Part shown: positions 27,001 to 42,000 of the stretch, piece after piece
Layout: each line of letters opens with the position of its first letter
Position numbering within the stretch: position 1 is the stretch's first letter
Assembly: GCA_938040055.1 (NCBI GenBank)
Contig: CALHWY010000013.1
Coordinates: 124,001-188,000 of the forward strand
Direction: 5' to 3'
Origin: an uncultured Endomicrobiia bacterium
GTDB taxonomy: Bacteria; Elusimicrobiota; Endomicrobiia; Endomicrobiales; Endomicrobiaceae
Length of the DNA stretch: 64,000 nt
Made by a program: the position numbers and the translations under genes
Notes under the pieces: generated by a model
Told to the model about the DNA's origin: nothing
Databases searched by the model: none
Seen by the model: the letters and a program-made list of their open reading frames with translations, nothing else

Positions 27001-30000
27001 CAGCTCTTCCGCGGTTTTATAAGTTATCACTATTGCTCCGGAGGTATCCGACCGGAGATCAGTATAATCGCCCGCAAATTCTATTTCTATTTCGTTTTTA
27101 TATTTTTGTCTCAGCAAAGACATAGCCGCTTCTATCACGACCAACCGCAGCTTTTGCGAACTTATTACGCTTTTTCCGAAACTTTCCAGTTGTTTTTCTA
27201 CGGAATCCACAAGAGAAGAAACTTCTTCTTTCGTCTCATCATCAAGAGTTTCATAAGAAGCGCGCGTACCGGGCGTTGGAGACGGCGCCGGATTTATGCC
27301 GGTATCGGGACCGGCCGGAGGAGGTGGCGTGCGGTCGTCAGGCGAAGTCCGTCCGGAATCCGCTCCGAAAAGCCTGAAAAATTTAACTATGCCGTCAATA
27401 ATAAGCGACATCACAAGAGGAGCCGCGGAAAGCGCCATATTCAACCACGCGGCCGCGAAAATAACAAATTTCGGAATCACCGAAAGCATTCTCCAGGATT
27501 TATAATCGCCTTTCCATAATTTCAGAGAATTTTTAAACATCGTGCCGTATTGCTCCCTCATATATCTGAAAGAAGACCCTCTCATATCCTTATCCCACAG
27601 GCTGCCGATGACCGTGGTCATTGAAGTCAAAGGCATGGAAACGCCGATCTTTAAAACGGTATAAACGAAACTTATAAACACTATCGCCGGCATAACGATA
27701 TAAGTTTCAAAATAGCTGTACCTTCTCATCTCTTTTCCTTCTTTGTTTAAAATCCTTCCGCCGTTTCCGGCCATTGCGGCAAAAGAATTCCACGCGGCTT
27801 TCAGATTATACTGCTGGGCGTTGGAAAAAATATCCTGCGCCGTGAATCCGGGATTTGATCTGAACGGATTCAGCAGCAAAACTATAGGGAAAGCCACATA
27901 AAGCACCGACCATAATACCGCGGGGCTTCTGTATATGAAAATTGAGCCTATTATGAGCACGAGATTTCTTACGGCCGGCATATAATGCATATCCGTAAAC
28001 GCAAGCATCGACTTGTCGGGTTTGTCGGTCTGTTCGATGAAATTCACATATTCATCTCCGGGTTTGCGTCCCGTAGCGATATAGTTTACGAGAGAAGACA
28101 TACCCATCGCAAATCCCATGGCGGATCTGTAAACTCCGCTCATAGCGACGGGCATTGATTTGAACCAGACCTTTCTCGCGAAAGTAATCAGGTTTTCTTT
28201 ATACTCGAAAAAAGTATACTGCAATGCCCCGAGAACTATATTCGACTGAGAGAATAATATGCCCAGTATGCCGACAGTCGCAACCGTCGCAAAAGCCGCA
28301 AACGGGCTTATTCCGCCATAAATAATAACCAAGCTTATAAAAGCGATAAGCCTTATGGCAAGATATTGGGTAAAATAGAACCCTATGCCGTATTGCAGAG
28401 TCAGCGCATTTGTCGCCATGCCGTTATTTTTATTATATCTTATCTGTTCTCTCTGCCCCAATGTTTCAGGCCCGCCGGAAGAAAACTTTTGATGTATGGA
28501 AACCTGACCGTGATAATCCTGTTCTCTCCCCTTAAGCACCGGGAATCCGTTAATTCTGTATATTGAAAACAGCGAATTGAGTATTCTCCTTCCGAGACCG
28601 TAATCTTCGCTGACATAATTCTCGCTCTGCCCCGTAACGGTGTCTATCATGCTCTGGCGCTCTATGCCGGGATGTCCGTAATCGAAAATTACGCCTCTTA
28701 AAAACAGCCAGAACTGGACTATGAAATTGAAAGCCCTGTCGCCGGCGGCTTCAAGTTCTGCGATGGGATTGTTCCATTTGGAATCTATTATTTCTACGGA
28801 AGCCAATATGCCTAACTTGGGATATTTGAGCATAAGCGCGGTCATAGACAAAGCGCGTCTGGCGTCTTCATAACGCATTCCCTGGTTAACGTCTATAGTG
28901 CGCACGAATTTCTTATTTACAAAACCTTTGCCGAAATTCTGAGCGGCGACTTTGCCCTGTTCCTGGTTAGCCCCTCCGCCGGTAGTGGGACGCACTCTGT
29001 TAAAATCCGAATCGAAATGAATAATCCTGTGAATAACTCCGGGCGCTTTAAACAGTTCCAGTCCTTTGGAGAAAATCGCGTTTTTAACGGTATTTTTAAA
29101 TATCTGCAATTCATTCTTGAATTTTTCAAAATCCGTGTCCGATTCCGTCAGCAGGATTATCCTGTCATTAACCGAAATCAGCGAATTTATTTTTGCCTCA
29201 TATCCCTGACGTTTTTCTTCTTCGCTCAGTCCGGAAAGTTTCGCTTTAAGTTCCTCCGTGCTTTTTCGAGCGCGCTTTTTAACGGCGTTTAAATCCGCAG
29301 CTCCGTCGGCAATCTGCAAAACGTGAATATATTGGACGAAGGAATATTTATCCGCCCCGAATACCGGTTCGGCAAAGGAAATATCTTCGCCGGAAGTTCT
29401 GAAATATTTGTCTCCGTCCGCCAGTATTTCGCGCTCTATGGCGTTAAAGCGTTCCGATTCGTCAGTAGTGACGGCGCCTTTTTGTTTCCTGTTTAGCAAT
29501 TCTTCGTATTGCGGATAAGAATATTCAAACGCTTTCAACTTACGCGACATTATGACGGTGATCCCTTCGGGAATGACTTTATCTCTCAAATACTTTTCCG
29601 TGTCTTGCAGATATTGTTCGATTTGCCGGAGATTTTCTTTCTCCTTACCGATCTGCGCGTTAATTTCGTCCGTTTTTTTGGTATCTTTCGCGGATATTAA
29701 TAATTTTTTCCATTCGTATTGGTCAATCTTTTTTAAAGCGTCTTTTTTAGACTGCCTGAGTTTCGTTATATACATATTCCTGTCGCCGGATTCCAGCACG
29801 CCTTGTTTCTCTTTCTCGTATTCACGGGCTATGTCTATCTCATATTCCGAAGCCTCGCCCGATTCTTTTCTGCGCATAATGTCATTGTACATCGCTTCCG
29901 TGACTTTAACGGCCTGCTGGCTTACGGGAGAGACATTGGAATAAGAAAACTCAAGCACTCCTTCTCTTACGCCTGAAACATACGCTCTGTCGCCGTCTAT

Positions 30001-33000
30001 GGAAGACGGATTGGTCAGATGCTGCCTTCCGTCCAAAGAAGAGTCAAGCTTGCCGGCATTGCCCGCATACATGTCAAATACAACGACATATTGGAACTGT
30101 TCTTCAAATTTCGACGCGAGAAAACGTTCCCATATCCGCTCGTCATCAAGCTTTGTTCCGGGATTTGCCCGTTTGAAATCTTCTATGATTTCCGCTCTTT
30201 TGGCGCCGTACTCAAGATTTACGGCATTCATTATCGCTCTTCTGTTGCCGTCAATAAAACCTCTCATATTTTTAAGGCCCGGCTGTTCCCTGAAAGAGAA
30301 CCAGTTTTCAACCTGCTTTACGGCCCAATTGTCTTGCGCATATATTGTTCCGTCCGGCTTAAACAGCATATCGTCGTCGAACTCGTCATTTTCATTGACC
30401 AGCCTGTTGATTCTCGAGATAAATTCTCTGTCTTCGGCGGTCAGCTCGTTTTTATTTCCGTATTCGTCAATTCCGCTGTTAAGCCTTTCCAGGAAATAAT
30501 CCCATTCATGCCTGTAGTTGGGATTGAGTATTTTCGCCACAAGCCTCGACATCGTCGGTTTTTCGCCTTTGACGGCAGGCACTTTTGAAACAAGAGAGCC
30601 CGGAATGCCGTTATAATACATATAATACTTCATTATCTCATTTCCCATGGGAGTGAGTATCGCTTCCTGATGATCGTCGATGCTGCCATGTTTTATTTCT
30701 ACCGGCCGTCCTAAAAGCTTATTTCTTGAAGAAGCGAAATCATTTCTGAATTTCTCGTAAAGGCGCTCCCCACCTCTGACGTTCTCAAGATGATTTTCCA
30801 TAAATTTCCCGTCGGGAATGCCGGTAATTTTGAAAGACTCCGAATAAAGATCGGGATATTCCGAATCCGCCCCTTCAAACTTAAACTTCATTTTCTCGGC
30901 GTCTTTTGCGCTGATTGCGTCTTCATTGTACATGCTTTCTATGAAATGATTCCATTCCCATGCGAACATATTTTCTTTTATGCGCGCCGTTTCCGACTCC
31001 GCCGACCGGACGTCTTCTCCGTAACGTTCCTTCGCAATTCGTTCTATTTCGGATTCCGTTTTGGCGGTTATCTGCACTCTGAAATAATCTTTAAACATAT
31101 CGCTTTCCCCGTCAAGAGAAAAAGTGCCGTCTTTATTCTCCTTCCATTTTCCGAAATGTTTCATCATCTTTTCGGGATCTTTTTCCATATTAAGACCCCC
31201 TCTAAAAAGACTTCCCGAGGTAAAGAAAGCCTGAATAATAATCGCCGAAACGGAAACGAACATAACGGTTATAAGCAATATCGGAGTGACGAATGCCGCA
31301 ACCGTCGACAAGGTTATAAGCCCCACTCCTATTGAAGGAACAGCCACGGTAACAAGCCAGGAAAGTCCAGTCGCCAAAACAAGATTCAATATCCCAGGAA
31401 CCAGAGCAAAAGGTATTGCGAACATGCGGTTAAGCGCCCCTCCGAACAAACCGCCCTGTTTTTGCGTAAATTTATTCGACTGCGTGCCGGCCCATTTCTT
31501 TACGGCGGAAAGTTTAGTGGAACTCAAGACGATGTCCGTCACAAAATACAGTATCAAAAACAGGGGCGTTGCGTTAAACGTAAACAGCGTAGTGGCTATC
31601 CACAAAAGTCCGAAGGTGATTACCGCCGAAGAAATGATATTTTTGCCCTCCGTCGCCGGCGATCTCTTGGAAAACTTGTCATACACTTTAAGCAGCACGT
31701 TAAATCCGAGAACCGCGCTTCCTATCGACCACAAAGAAACGGCCGACACGGCGGTAACCTGGAAAGCGACAATATTGGTTATAAGAGGAACTACCGCCCA
31801 AAAACCGAATAAGGTTACGGTGGCGATCGTCAACGAAACTATCGCCGCGACAAAAGCGCGGTTTTTCCATTCGCCTTTTTTCTTATTTGCGGTTTCGGCT
31901 TTAATATGCTCTTTTTCTTTAGCAGAAAAATCAATTATCCCGCTTTTTTCGCGCCCGTACGATCTTACCCTCATTTTGCTGCCGAAATAACCGTTTATAT
32001 ATCGGGTATCTCTCTGAAAGAACCGCTCAACGGCCTTCAGCGCCAATGCGGCCAGCACTATCGTAGCAGCCGCTATCGCAAACGTAAGTCCCGCGGCCGC
32101 CAAGCCTGAAGAGATGAAAGCAAAAACCGTAAACGCAATTCCGAGAGTGCCCGCAAGCATGCCCAGATAAGCTTTGGTATTTACGGCAAACTGTAAAAGA
32201 CCGTAAAGCCCGTTCAGGAAAGTAGGCGTATTCTGTTTGTAGGCGTTCAATCCTCCGCCTTTGGCGATATAAGTTTTCCAGGGGGTGAGTTCAGGTTCGA
32301 ACAAGACCATAGCGAGAGATTTACCTATTGTTTTATCCGCATTCAGTCCCCTTACGGAAGGCTCGTATGTCTGCAGGTATTTTAAAACATAGCCGGGTTT
32401 ATTGAACATATCGTATATATCGTCATACTGTATACTGTCCTCATGCAGAATATCTTTATTCGTAAGCCCTCTTTCCCCCTTAAGCTCTTTATTAAAAGCT
32501 TTGCGAAGCCTGTTGTATGTTCTGTTTTCAAAATATAAGGCGGCTTTCGCGGCTATTCCTTTTCTGACGGCGCGTATTTTTTTGATATTTTCTTCATGAA
32601 TTATTCTAAGCTGCTCCTGCCTGCTTTCGGCCGTCACTCCAAGCTGCGCGGCCGACAAAATTCTTCTGGCGTTTGTTTCGGTATAAGCTTCAATCAGTTT
32701 ATGCGTATTGCCGGCCTGGTCCGTTATTGTTTTTACGGCATTACCGTCTTCTATAAGTTTTCTTGCTCCGTAAAATATCGTATTTATCGCCGGCTGGGTA
32801 TGTCCCGCGGCGTTTACGCTTTGAAGAGATATTATTTCCCATAATAAAGCGTCTTCAAAAGAGAAACCTTTGGCTTTTTCCGGCCGGTAAGCTTCTTCTC
32901 CGAAGATAAACTCAAACCATATCCTGTAATCGTCAAATCTGGCGTCGAACTCTCTGAATTTATCTTCATTAACGGCCCTGTAATCAGTCTTGTCCTGCGC

Positions 33001-36000
33001 ATCCGCCGGATACATTCCGTCGGAAGACATGTATATGCCGTATATCTTTGCAAAAGCGGTATTGACGTCATTCGCATTGTAGCCGTAATCGTTTATAAAT
33101 TTCTTTTTTATTTCTTGAAGTTTTTCTTCCTTTTCCTGAAGTCTTTCTTCTTTTTCCGCGCCGCTTTCTTTATCTTTATCTCCGGCAGGCGCCTTGCCCG
33201 CAGAGATTTCCGGCGGAAGAATTTTTTCCGCATCCTTTTCGCGCAAGCGTCCCGGAGCTTTGCGCGGTTTGATTATCTTTGAAAGAATCCAGAAAGAAGT
33301 TATTACGGAAAACACTCCCGCGACCCACTTTCCTATAATGCCTTTTTCTTTCCACCAATCTGCGGTTTCCTGCGTTCTCAGAATATCTTTCGCTCTTCCG
33401 TCCAGATAGTAAACATGCTTATTTTCATACATAAGATTATTCTTGCCGCGCAGCCATCCGGCGACTTCTCTTATATTGTCTTTTACGGAGTCCGTGCCGG
33501 AGAGCTTTTTGCCGTTAACGTCGAAAAAGATATATTTTGCAAGTATTTCCATGTCTTCTTCGCCGGCTGCCGCGCCGGAATCGTCAAGATCTATTTTGCC
33601 GCCGCTGATATAGTAAATTTCAGTTATGATTTCCCGGTCTTTTTCCCCGTCCAGGGAATTAAGAAAATCGGCCGCGGCTTTTTTATCGGCATCGCTTATT
33701 TCGCGTCCGGAAAAACCCGCTATATCATTATACTGCACCGAATTTACCGTAGAAACCTGCAAAATAATATCGTAAACGAATTGCTGCGCTCCACGCTTTT
33801 CCATTGAAGAATTTACTCTTATTTTGGAAATGTCAGATGTTCTGTAGCGCGAATTGTTCACGGAATCTATATATGCCTGACGGGCCTGCCATGCGGCTCC
33901 GGCATTATATGCGCCGGCGCCGTAAAAAGCGTTCAGCGCCTCCGACCGCGACTCGGAGCCGCTTTGTCTGCGGTATTCGTCGATAAACGCTTCCACGGCC
34001 TCTTTTCTGATTATATCGATAGAAGCTCCGACCTGCATAAAATTTTCATACGGTATCGGGCCGTACTCATTATCCCGACCCGATATATCTTTTGAAGAAA
34101 AGTCAAAAGAGAAATCGAGAGACTCCGTTTTATCGAATACATTAAACTCATAAAGATCTTTATATATAAGGGTGGCGTGACTGCCTTTCGCAATAGGCGT
34201 AAGCACTTTATTATATATCGTATACGCTTTTCTTCCGTCGCTTTCAAAGACTATATAACGGAGGTTCTGGTTATCTTTCAAATAATCCTGCGCCGCGTTC
34301 GACTGGAAGAGCTTGCTCATGAATTCGCCAAGAATATTAGCCGAAGGCGCTTTATGTTCATAAAGTATCTTAGATTCCCCGTCGACAAGGATAAACTGCG
34401 GCGAAACGTTTGCGCCCAGCCAGTTGGAGCTTCCCGCATGAGAGTCCGAACTTCCCATATAATCTTTTGAATTAAGTCCGCCGCGGAATTCATAGAAATA
34501 TATGTTTCCGAACCCTTTTGTAAGCCTCGGAGCGTCAAGAACCTTATAATCGGCCTTGTTTTCTTCATATTCGTTATAGCTGATATATTTCGGAGTATAT
34601 AATTTTTTCAGTATTCCGGCGTCCTGTCCGGCTTTGGGATTGAGCAGAGTTCCGTTGGCGGCATGAGAATCTTCAAAACCGCTCAATGTAAGAACGGTGC
34701 GCCCTTCTCCGGTGGTTGCGAGAACCTGGGCGGTCGAATACATGGTAAAACCTTTGTATTTCGGAGTAAAAGCCGAAAGGTTCACATTCTTTTGCGAATC
34801 GAAAATATAGTCATTATACGAAAGCAGCCTGTCTATCATAGGAATATCTTTATTGGAACCGGAGTCTTTGTTTAGCTGGTCCGCAAAAGGCTCGCAGTTA
34901 AGATTGAAAGTTTCATAGAAAAACACATTCTTATAGCCGCCGTTAAGCTCGACCATATCAGAGCCTATCGCTTTTGAAAAAGATATAGGAATCCAGTTTC
35001 CGTCATTATCTTTGGCTATGCAGACGGAATTGCGTCCTATATTGTAGTCGTCATAATCGGAAACAAGCGTGCCGAAGAAATAATCCCTTTCTTTTGTAAC
35101 CGGATCTTCCTTGAAATCGAACTGCGCGGCGATATTGCCTCTGAAATCTCTGACCGTTTGAGTGTTCTTAAGAACTATCGAATTGGCGTTCTTGTCTTTG
35201 GCGTAGACCCGGCTTTTTGAATATATTCTTCCGGTTTTCCAGTCCACCCTTTCAAGCACGCTTTGGTTATTAATATCTCTTATGGCTTCCTTTATTATGC
35301 CGTTTTCATCAAAAATAGCCCCACTTCTGAGAGGCACTATATCATATGTAGTCGTGGTAGAAGGAATTCCCATAAACATCAGCTCGGCAGAACCGGCTCC
35401 GGATATCTCTTCGTAATCGTATTCGGTATAAGTATCCAAAACGAACAGATCTTTTCCGTTCTTTTTTATAAAGCTGATGGCCTGCACTTTCTGTTCTATC
35501 TTTTCGGCCCTGTCCACTTCTTTCCATTCCTTGATAAACATATCCATTACATCGCCGTAATTGTCCGAAAAAATACTGAAGTCTTTAACGGTGAAGTCAT
35601 ATCTCGCCACAAGAGCCCCTGATTTGGGATCCCTGTTTTCGACGAAAACAAGATTTTTGTAATTATCTATAACCAGAGCGACGCCTTCGGACAAGACCAC
35701 CAGGTTGACCGGTTTTTGCGAATCCGCATCTTTGTCCAGATAGTATCTTACGCCGACATCAACGCCGCCGCGCTTTCCGCTGAAATCAATAAAGCCTTCC
35801 TGCGTTATCTCTACCACCGGCTGATCGCTTAAATTATTGTAGGCCGCCCAGGTTTCATAAAGAACTCTGCTGCCAGTAGGATCGCTCGGATCGATAACCT
35901 GGGATTTCGCCCATTTAAGATCCGAAGGCTTGTAGTTAAAGCCGATATTTTCCTGGCCGGCTCTTTCAAAAAGCTTCTCTATATTCAAGTAATGCTCCCG

Positions 36001-39000
36001 GCTCATTCCGTTGGAAGTGACTTCATCGAATTTATACGTCTTATAGTGTCCTATAAGTTTTTGCGCATGGTATTGCCCGGCGTTTTCCGTATCCGCTCTC
36101 CCGACAAATGAATAACCTTCCCCCGACTTTGCATCCCTTATGCTTACTATTCCCCCAATATGGCTGAGCGTCACGGCGTCATTATCGTACAGCTTTCCGT
36201 CCGCTCCCGCCGAAATATGAACTTCTTTTTCAAGAAATTCCCTGCCCTGCCGTGAATCCGTCTTTACATTAACGCCGTTCTCCAAACGGGTTGTGCCTCC
36301 CCAGTAAGCGATCGCCGGAGATATATTGAAAGAGACGGCTCCGACGGCGGCATCCGCATTTTCCGTCGCCGATTCTATAACGGCTTTCCTTTCGGAGGCT
36401 TTTATTTCATAATAAGCGCCGTATATCTGCTGCAGATGGACATCTTTGTAAATATGTTCCGCTCTGGAAATGTCTCCGTCCTTATAAATTCCTGATACGG
36501 CTTCAGGATTATCCGCTATATCGCTTATCGGATACGCCCTGGCAAAAAACACGCCGTCTTTTGAAAGCTCGTCCATATAAAACATTGAACTTGCAAACAT
36601 TCCGTATCCGCCGGCATAGGAAAACTCCGAAACGCCGCCCTGCGCCGTCCAGTTTCCTTCGCCGCCGGCAAATTCGATCCGCACCATAATTTTTCCGGTT
36701 TTTGCGTCGGCGACAAACACTGCCCTGGTACTGCCGCTGACAGGCAATTCATAAGTTTTTCCGGCATTCACAGCGGCCAGCATCCGGCCCATTTTTTCAT
36801 ATTCATTCTCTCTCAGCAAAGCTCTGATATCTTTAGCCTCGGCTTCGTTAAGTCCCGGCATTGACACTGACACGGCGCAAGCCTCTTTGAGCTGCGCGCG
36901 GACTTTATCCGTAAACCACTGTTTGTAAAGAACGCCGTCAAGCTCGGAAAAATATTCTTTGCCCGCAACAACTTCTTTTCCGTCACGGATGTCTATATAT
37001 TCTTTCTGATAGATGAAAATATTTTTGCCCTTGTTAACGCCTTCTTTAATCGTCTTGACGCCGACAACGGTCATTACCTCTTTGCCTGTCGTATTTCCCT
37101 TTTTATCTTTTGTTTCTTTAACCGTCTTAACGCCGCCGAGAGCTTTCATTATATCGGACTCCGTAAGCCCCACCATTGAAGGAATTTCATATTCAAGCCC
37201 GGCCGCGGCGTCTTCAATGTTTCGAATATACTGTGCTCTCGTTTGCGTTTCATATCCGAACAGAGAAAGCACCCAGTCGACGAATTGTCTCCAAACGGGT
37301 CTTGTTTCAGCCTGCTCCTTAACCTGCCGCATCATTTTATCTTTGCGCAATCTGGCTTGTTCGGCGGCTTCCGCATTGTGGCGGATAATAAATTCGGCAA
37401 CGGCTTTGTTTCTTTCTTTTCTGACGTCGGCAATCATATCTTCATGCGCTACGACATAAGCGCCGTGCTCTCCGTTTTCAAGAGCTTTGTTCTTTATTAA
37501 AAGATTTGTATTAGCTTCAAGCGAAAGTTCTTCCAGCGTCATAACTTTCCCGTACTCGCTTACGGGATATATCTTAAGATCCTCTTTTTCATATCCCTTA
37601 ATCTGCCAATACATTCCCCTGTCATCATTGAAATTTATTCCGCCTCCGGCGTTTTTGACGAATTCAATGCCTTTCGCTTCGGCTTCATCCTGAAGTTTTG
37701 AAAGTTGGGGAAGCCTTTCGATAGTCTTTTTGAGCCCGGTAAGGCTTATGACATTGCCCGACCCGTCAACGGGATATATTTTGTAAACTTTTCCGTTTAT
37801 GTCTATTTCCCAGTACAAATCGCCGTTTTCGTCCGTATAATCTTCCGACCGGATTCCGGAATCTTTTTTGATTTGTTTCAAAGTCGGAGCGTTTCTTATG
37901 GCAAGCTCAAGCTCTCTCGGAGTCATCACTCTGGAAGTGCCGTCCGGCAACCGCTTTACCGGATAAACCGGATATTCATCCCCGTTTATGAGCTTTCCTT
38001 CTATCGTCTTGATAGGAAGATACATATCGCCGGATTCATTATGTTTCAGTCCTCTGTCTCTTGCGTCCCTGGCGTCAATATTGCCTTCGATTAAATCCGT
38101 GAGAGCAGGCGCCTTTTCTATCACGTCGGCGATCTTTTCAGCGCTCAAAAGAACCGCGGCGCCGTCGATTTGAACCACCGGATAAATTTTATATGCGCCC
38201 CGCTTAAACCCCTTTATCTTTTTTCCGCCTTTATAAGTCGATATTTCATAATAAAGATTTCCTTGAGAGTCGGTTTTGCGTACTCCGTTTTTCAAATCAA
38301 TATTATTTTCAACGAGAGCTTTTAAGCCCGGTGCTAATTTTATCGCGGTTTCAAGCTCGCTTGAACTGATAACGACATTTTTGCCCGATACTTTTTTAAC
38401 AGGCCATATATCGTACAATTGCCCGTCTATCTTAACTTTCCAGACGAGATTGCCTTCACCGTCATGGCCGGAAGTTATATACCTGGTTAAAGGATTGTTC
38501 CGTTTAAGCCTCTCCAGCTCGGGCGCAAGCTTTACCGCTTCTTTCAGTTCGCCGGCTTTAAGAACTTGCGCTTTCCCTTTTACGTTTTTTACCGGATATA
38601 TTTTGGCGCCGCCGACTTCCCAGTAAAGATTTCCGTCTTTGTCGTACTTGTCTTTAAGGTTTTTTACGGAAGAATTTCCCGCTTTAAGTTTTTCTATCGC
38701 GGGGGTAAGTCTTATCGCGTCTTTAAGTTCCTGTTTCGTGAGAAGCCTTCGCTCAACGGCGCCGTCGTTCTTTGTTATCTCTTTGACCGGACAGATTTTA
38801 TATGTTTTTCCGTTGATTTTTACATCCCAGTACAAAACTCCGTTTAGGGTTTTCTCCTGCGCTTTGGCGGTTTCCGGAGTGCTCGCTTTTAAATCGAATA
38901 AACCTTTTGAAAGTCTTATTGTTTCGTTAAAATCCGATACGGTTATAACATCGACGGAACCGCCGGTTTCTTTATAGGGATATATGTCCTTGCCGTTTAC

Positions 39001-42000
39001 CGTCCAGTAAAGGGTTTTCACTCCGTTTACTATTTTATAGCGGTCGACAAGAGATATGTTGTGCCTGGCTTTATAAACTTCCTTTAAACGCTCAAGCTTG
39101 CCCTTAGTCATTATAGCCGCCGTAAGTTCCGCGCTGTTCATAGGAGTGCCGTCATCTTTATAAGGTTTGACTTCATACCCCTTCAGCCCCTCTCCGGGCT
39201 TGACGCCGACAAAATTGCCTTTCGAATTGTAATAATAAATCTGATTCGTTTTGTCGATCCGTATCTTTCCGCCGCTGTCTTTTTCCGCCTTGCGGGAAGC
39301 CGCGTTGGCCTTGATAAGATTTACTATTTCCTCTTCGCTGATTACGGTTTTTCCGTCGGATTTTACCGGATTAATAACGGTACCGTCAGGAAGATACCAT
39401 TTTAAAGTATTGCCCGTATTATAAGACAATATATGCACGCCGCCTCCGGTAATGGCGTACACGGCTTTGCTTCCGGTGCTGTTTTCGGCAAAATACGAAG
39501 ATATAAAGTCTTTTCTCTCGGCAAGTTTAAGAGCCGTTTCGATTTCGGGAATAAGGTCTTCGGCTCTTTTAAAGCGCAAAGCGCCTCCGCGTCCGTAAAT
39601 CTCTATTACCGCGCCGGGATCTCCGTCTATATAATAAACTCCGCTTGCTCCGGGAACTTTAGTAAGCGTGTGTCCGGGATATTGAAAATCGGCTATGTCT
39701 TGTTCAAGTTTCCGTCCTTTCTCCGAAAGAACGCTTTTTTTAGGAGAGCCGTTTTCCAAATAATTCACTATTTCTCCCACATTGGCCGAGATGGCAAAAT
39801 CATAGCGCACCTCTCCGCCGCGGTCAAAAGTAGTCACGAGAGAGGCGGACGTGTATCTGTTGTCAAAACGCAGTTCGACGATTACCGACGGAAGCAAATC
39901 CAAAAGCGCATTTTTTACCCTGGCGGCTTTTTTCTGCCCGTATTTCATTTTAAATATGTCATAGACCTTGTCAGCGGCTTCCTCTCTGGAAAGATCGCGG
40001 AGAATTTCTTCCTCAAGCCCTTTCCGGTTTTCAGGGGTAACCCCGCGCTCTCCGAAAAGCACAGTCTCGGCATTGCGCATTACCGCGTCCCTGACTTGCT
40101 CGGAAATCATATCCGAAAAAGCATTGGAGTTCAGAAGGCTTTCATATATGCCTCTTATAACAGAAGCATTGGGATTGGCTTTAGACAATTCGGACTGCAT
40201 CGCTTCAATGCTTAGAGTTTCATAATATACGGGAGCAAAATTTTCCGCCCAGGAAGAGTCGAAATTCTTTCTGCTGAAATCTTCGCCGGCATCCCACTGC
40301 TGCTTAAACTGCCTCATATAATCCAAAGCCATAAAAGCTTTAAGTCCGTTAGAAGGCGCGAAAGATTTCATATAAGCCTTTTTCATAATAGGAGCCTGAA
40401 TTTTGTCAATGCCCTCCCATGAAAAACCCTGATAATAAGAAAGCCTGTCCTCGGCTTCCGATATTATTCTCAATATCTTTAAGCCCTCCCGCGACTGTTT
40501 GTTTTCGTCGCTTAAAGAAGCATATTTGTTTTGAAGTGCGGCAAGGGGTTTTATAAGTTCAAGAGCGTCGAATTTTTCTCCCGAATCCGCCCGGATTACC
40601 TGCTGGCGCACTGCTTCGGAAAAAATCTTTATTTCACTGCGTTTCACCGCGGTTTTCAGCCATTGCCGCATGCCTCCGCGGCCTTTGTTGCCCTTGTAAT
40701 CGTTGGATATCATCTTAACCGTATAGTCGCCGGGCGTATAATCGTCCGGCAAAAAGTCTTTAAGTGCGTTTATCAGACTTTTTACGGCCTCAGCCTCTTC
40801 TTCTGCGGTTACGGCAGCCGCGATTTGCCTGGCGCCGCGCATTGCCGGCACTGAAGAAAACAATGTTTTTTGAAGAGTCTTGTCGAATGAAGCGAGATTA
40901 GCGCCGGAACTTTCCATAAAACCGGCTATTGCCGGATAAGCCGTTTCAAAAGCGGGCGAAACTTGCCGCTGCGCCCCGAACTTAGCAAGCGCCGCTTCGG
41001 CCTCCGCTACCGATTTTTCCGCGGCGGCAAGAGCGTCCGCGGCATACACAAGATTTCCGAAAGCTGAAATATTTGCGCCTAAATTACCGGCATCAGTGCC
41101 GTCCATCCCGCGCGAAAAAGACGCGACAAAATCTGGATGATCGGACAAAATTCTTCTTTTAAGACGCTTAAGAACGGCTTTCGCATGCCCGGCGGCATGA
41201 CGAAACATTATGATCTTGGCGTCGTCGCTGAAAGAAAGTTTCAAAGATTCGTCTTTAAGCGCTTCCATCAGCTCGGTAATCTTAACCGTATATGACACGG
41301 CAACCGCATAATCAGCCTCAAGATTGTCAAGTTCTCCGGAAAGCCCGTCTGCCGCCGAATAAACTCTCAGCGCGTTCACGGCCGCCTGTGAAGAGTAAAG
41401 ATTTTGTATATATTTTAAAAGCCCGGCCTTTAACGCCTGCTCGGAAACCGCGCTTTTTTCCAGAAGTCCCAAACGCCTGAATTCGCTTAAAAGAGCTTCG
41501 GCTATAATGTCGGCGTTGGCGTTTATCATCGTTTTACTTACAAAAGGCATATAAATTCCGCCGGGAGCAGGCATAGTAATTTTATTGCCGTCTTGGAAAT
41601 CCGCAAGAGAACTCAGCAAATGCATTGAAGCGTCCGTAGCTTTGGTAAGATTATTCAACACCCGTATATCCGCGGCGTCTTTATTTAATTCCTGCCTTAA
41701 CACATCCGCCGCTTTTATGAGAGCGGCCATGGGCACGGCTGCTCCTTTGTCGTATGAAGTGTCAGTGGCGTAAGCTTTTTGTATCAAAGCCTCCATATTG
41801 TCGGATATTTTATAATCGGACAAAATTTTATCTACCTGTTGCTTAAATTTCTCAAAAGTCATTTCGTCTATTTTCGAAACTCCGGCCTTTTTCTCCGCCG
41901 CGGGAACACGCGCGCCGGGATTTCTGAGATATTTTTCGGTCTGCGCCAGATCATATCTGTTGCGCCGCAATGCCTCTTTCAAGACTTTGTCGTCGGAAGC

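Noticed and set aside
37520..39650. Tandem units as a CRISPR array or recent DNA repeat
   Set aside because: The units are coding, about 195 bp long and diverged at DNA level; there are no identical short repeats with unique spacers. No CRISPR array was seen anywhere in the window.
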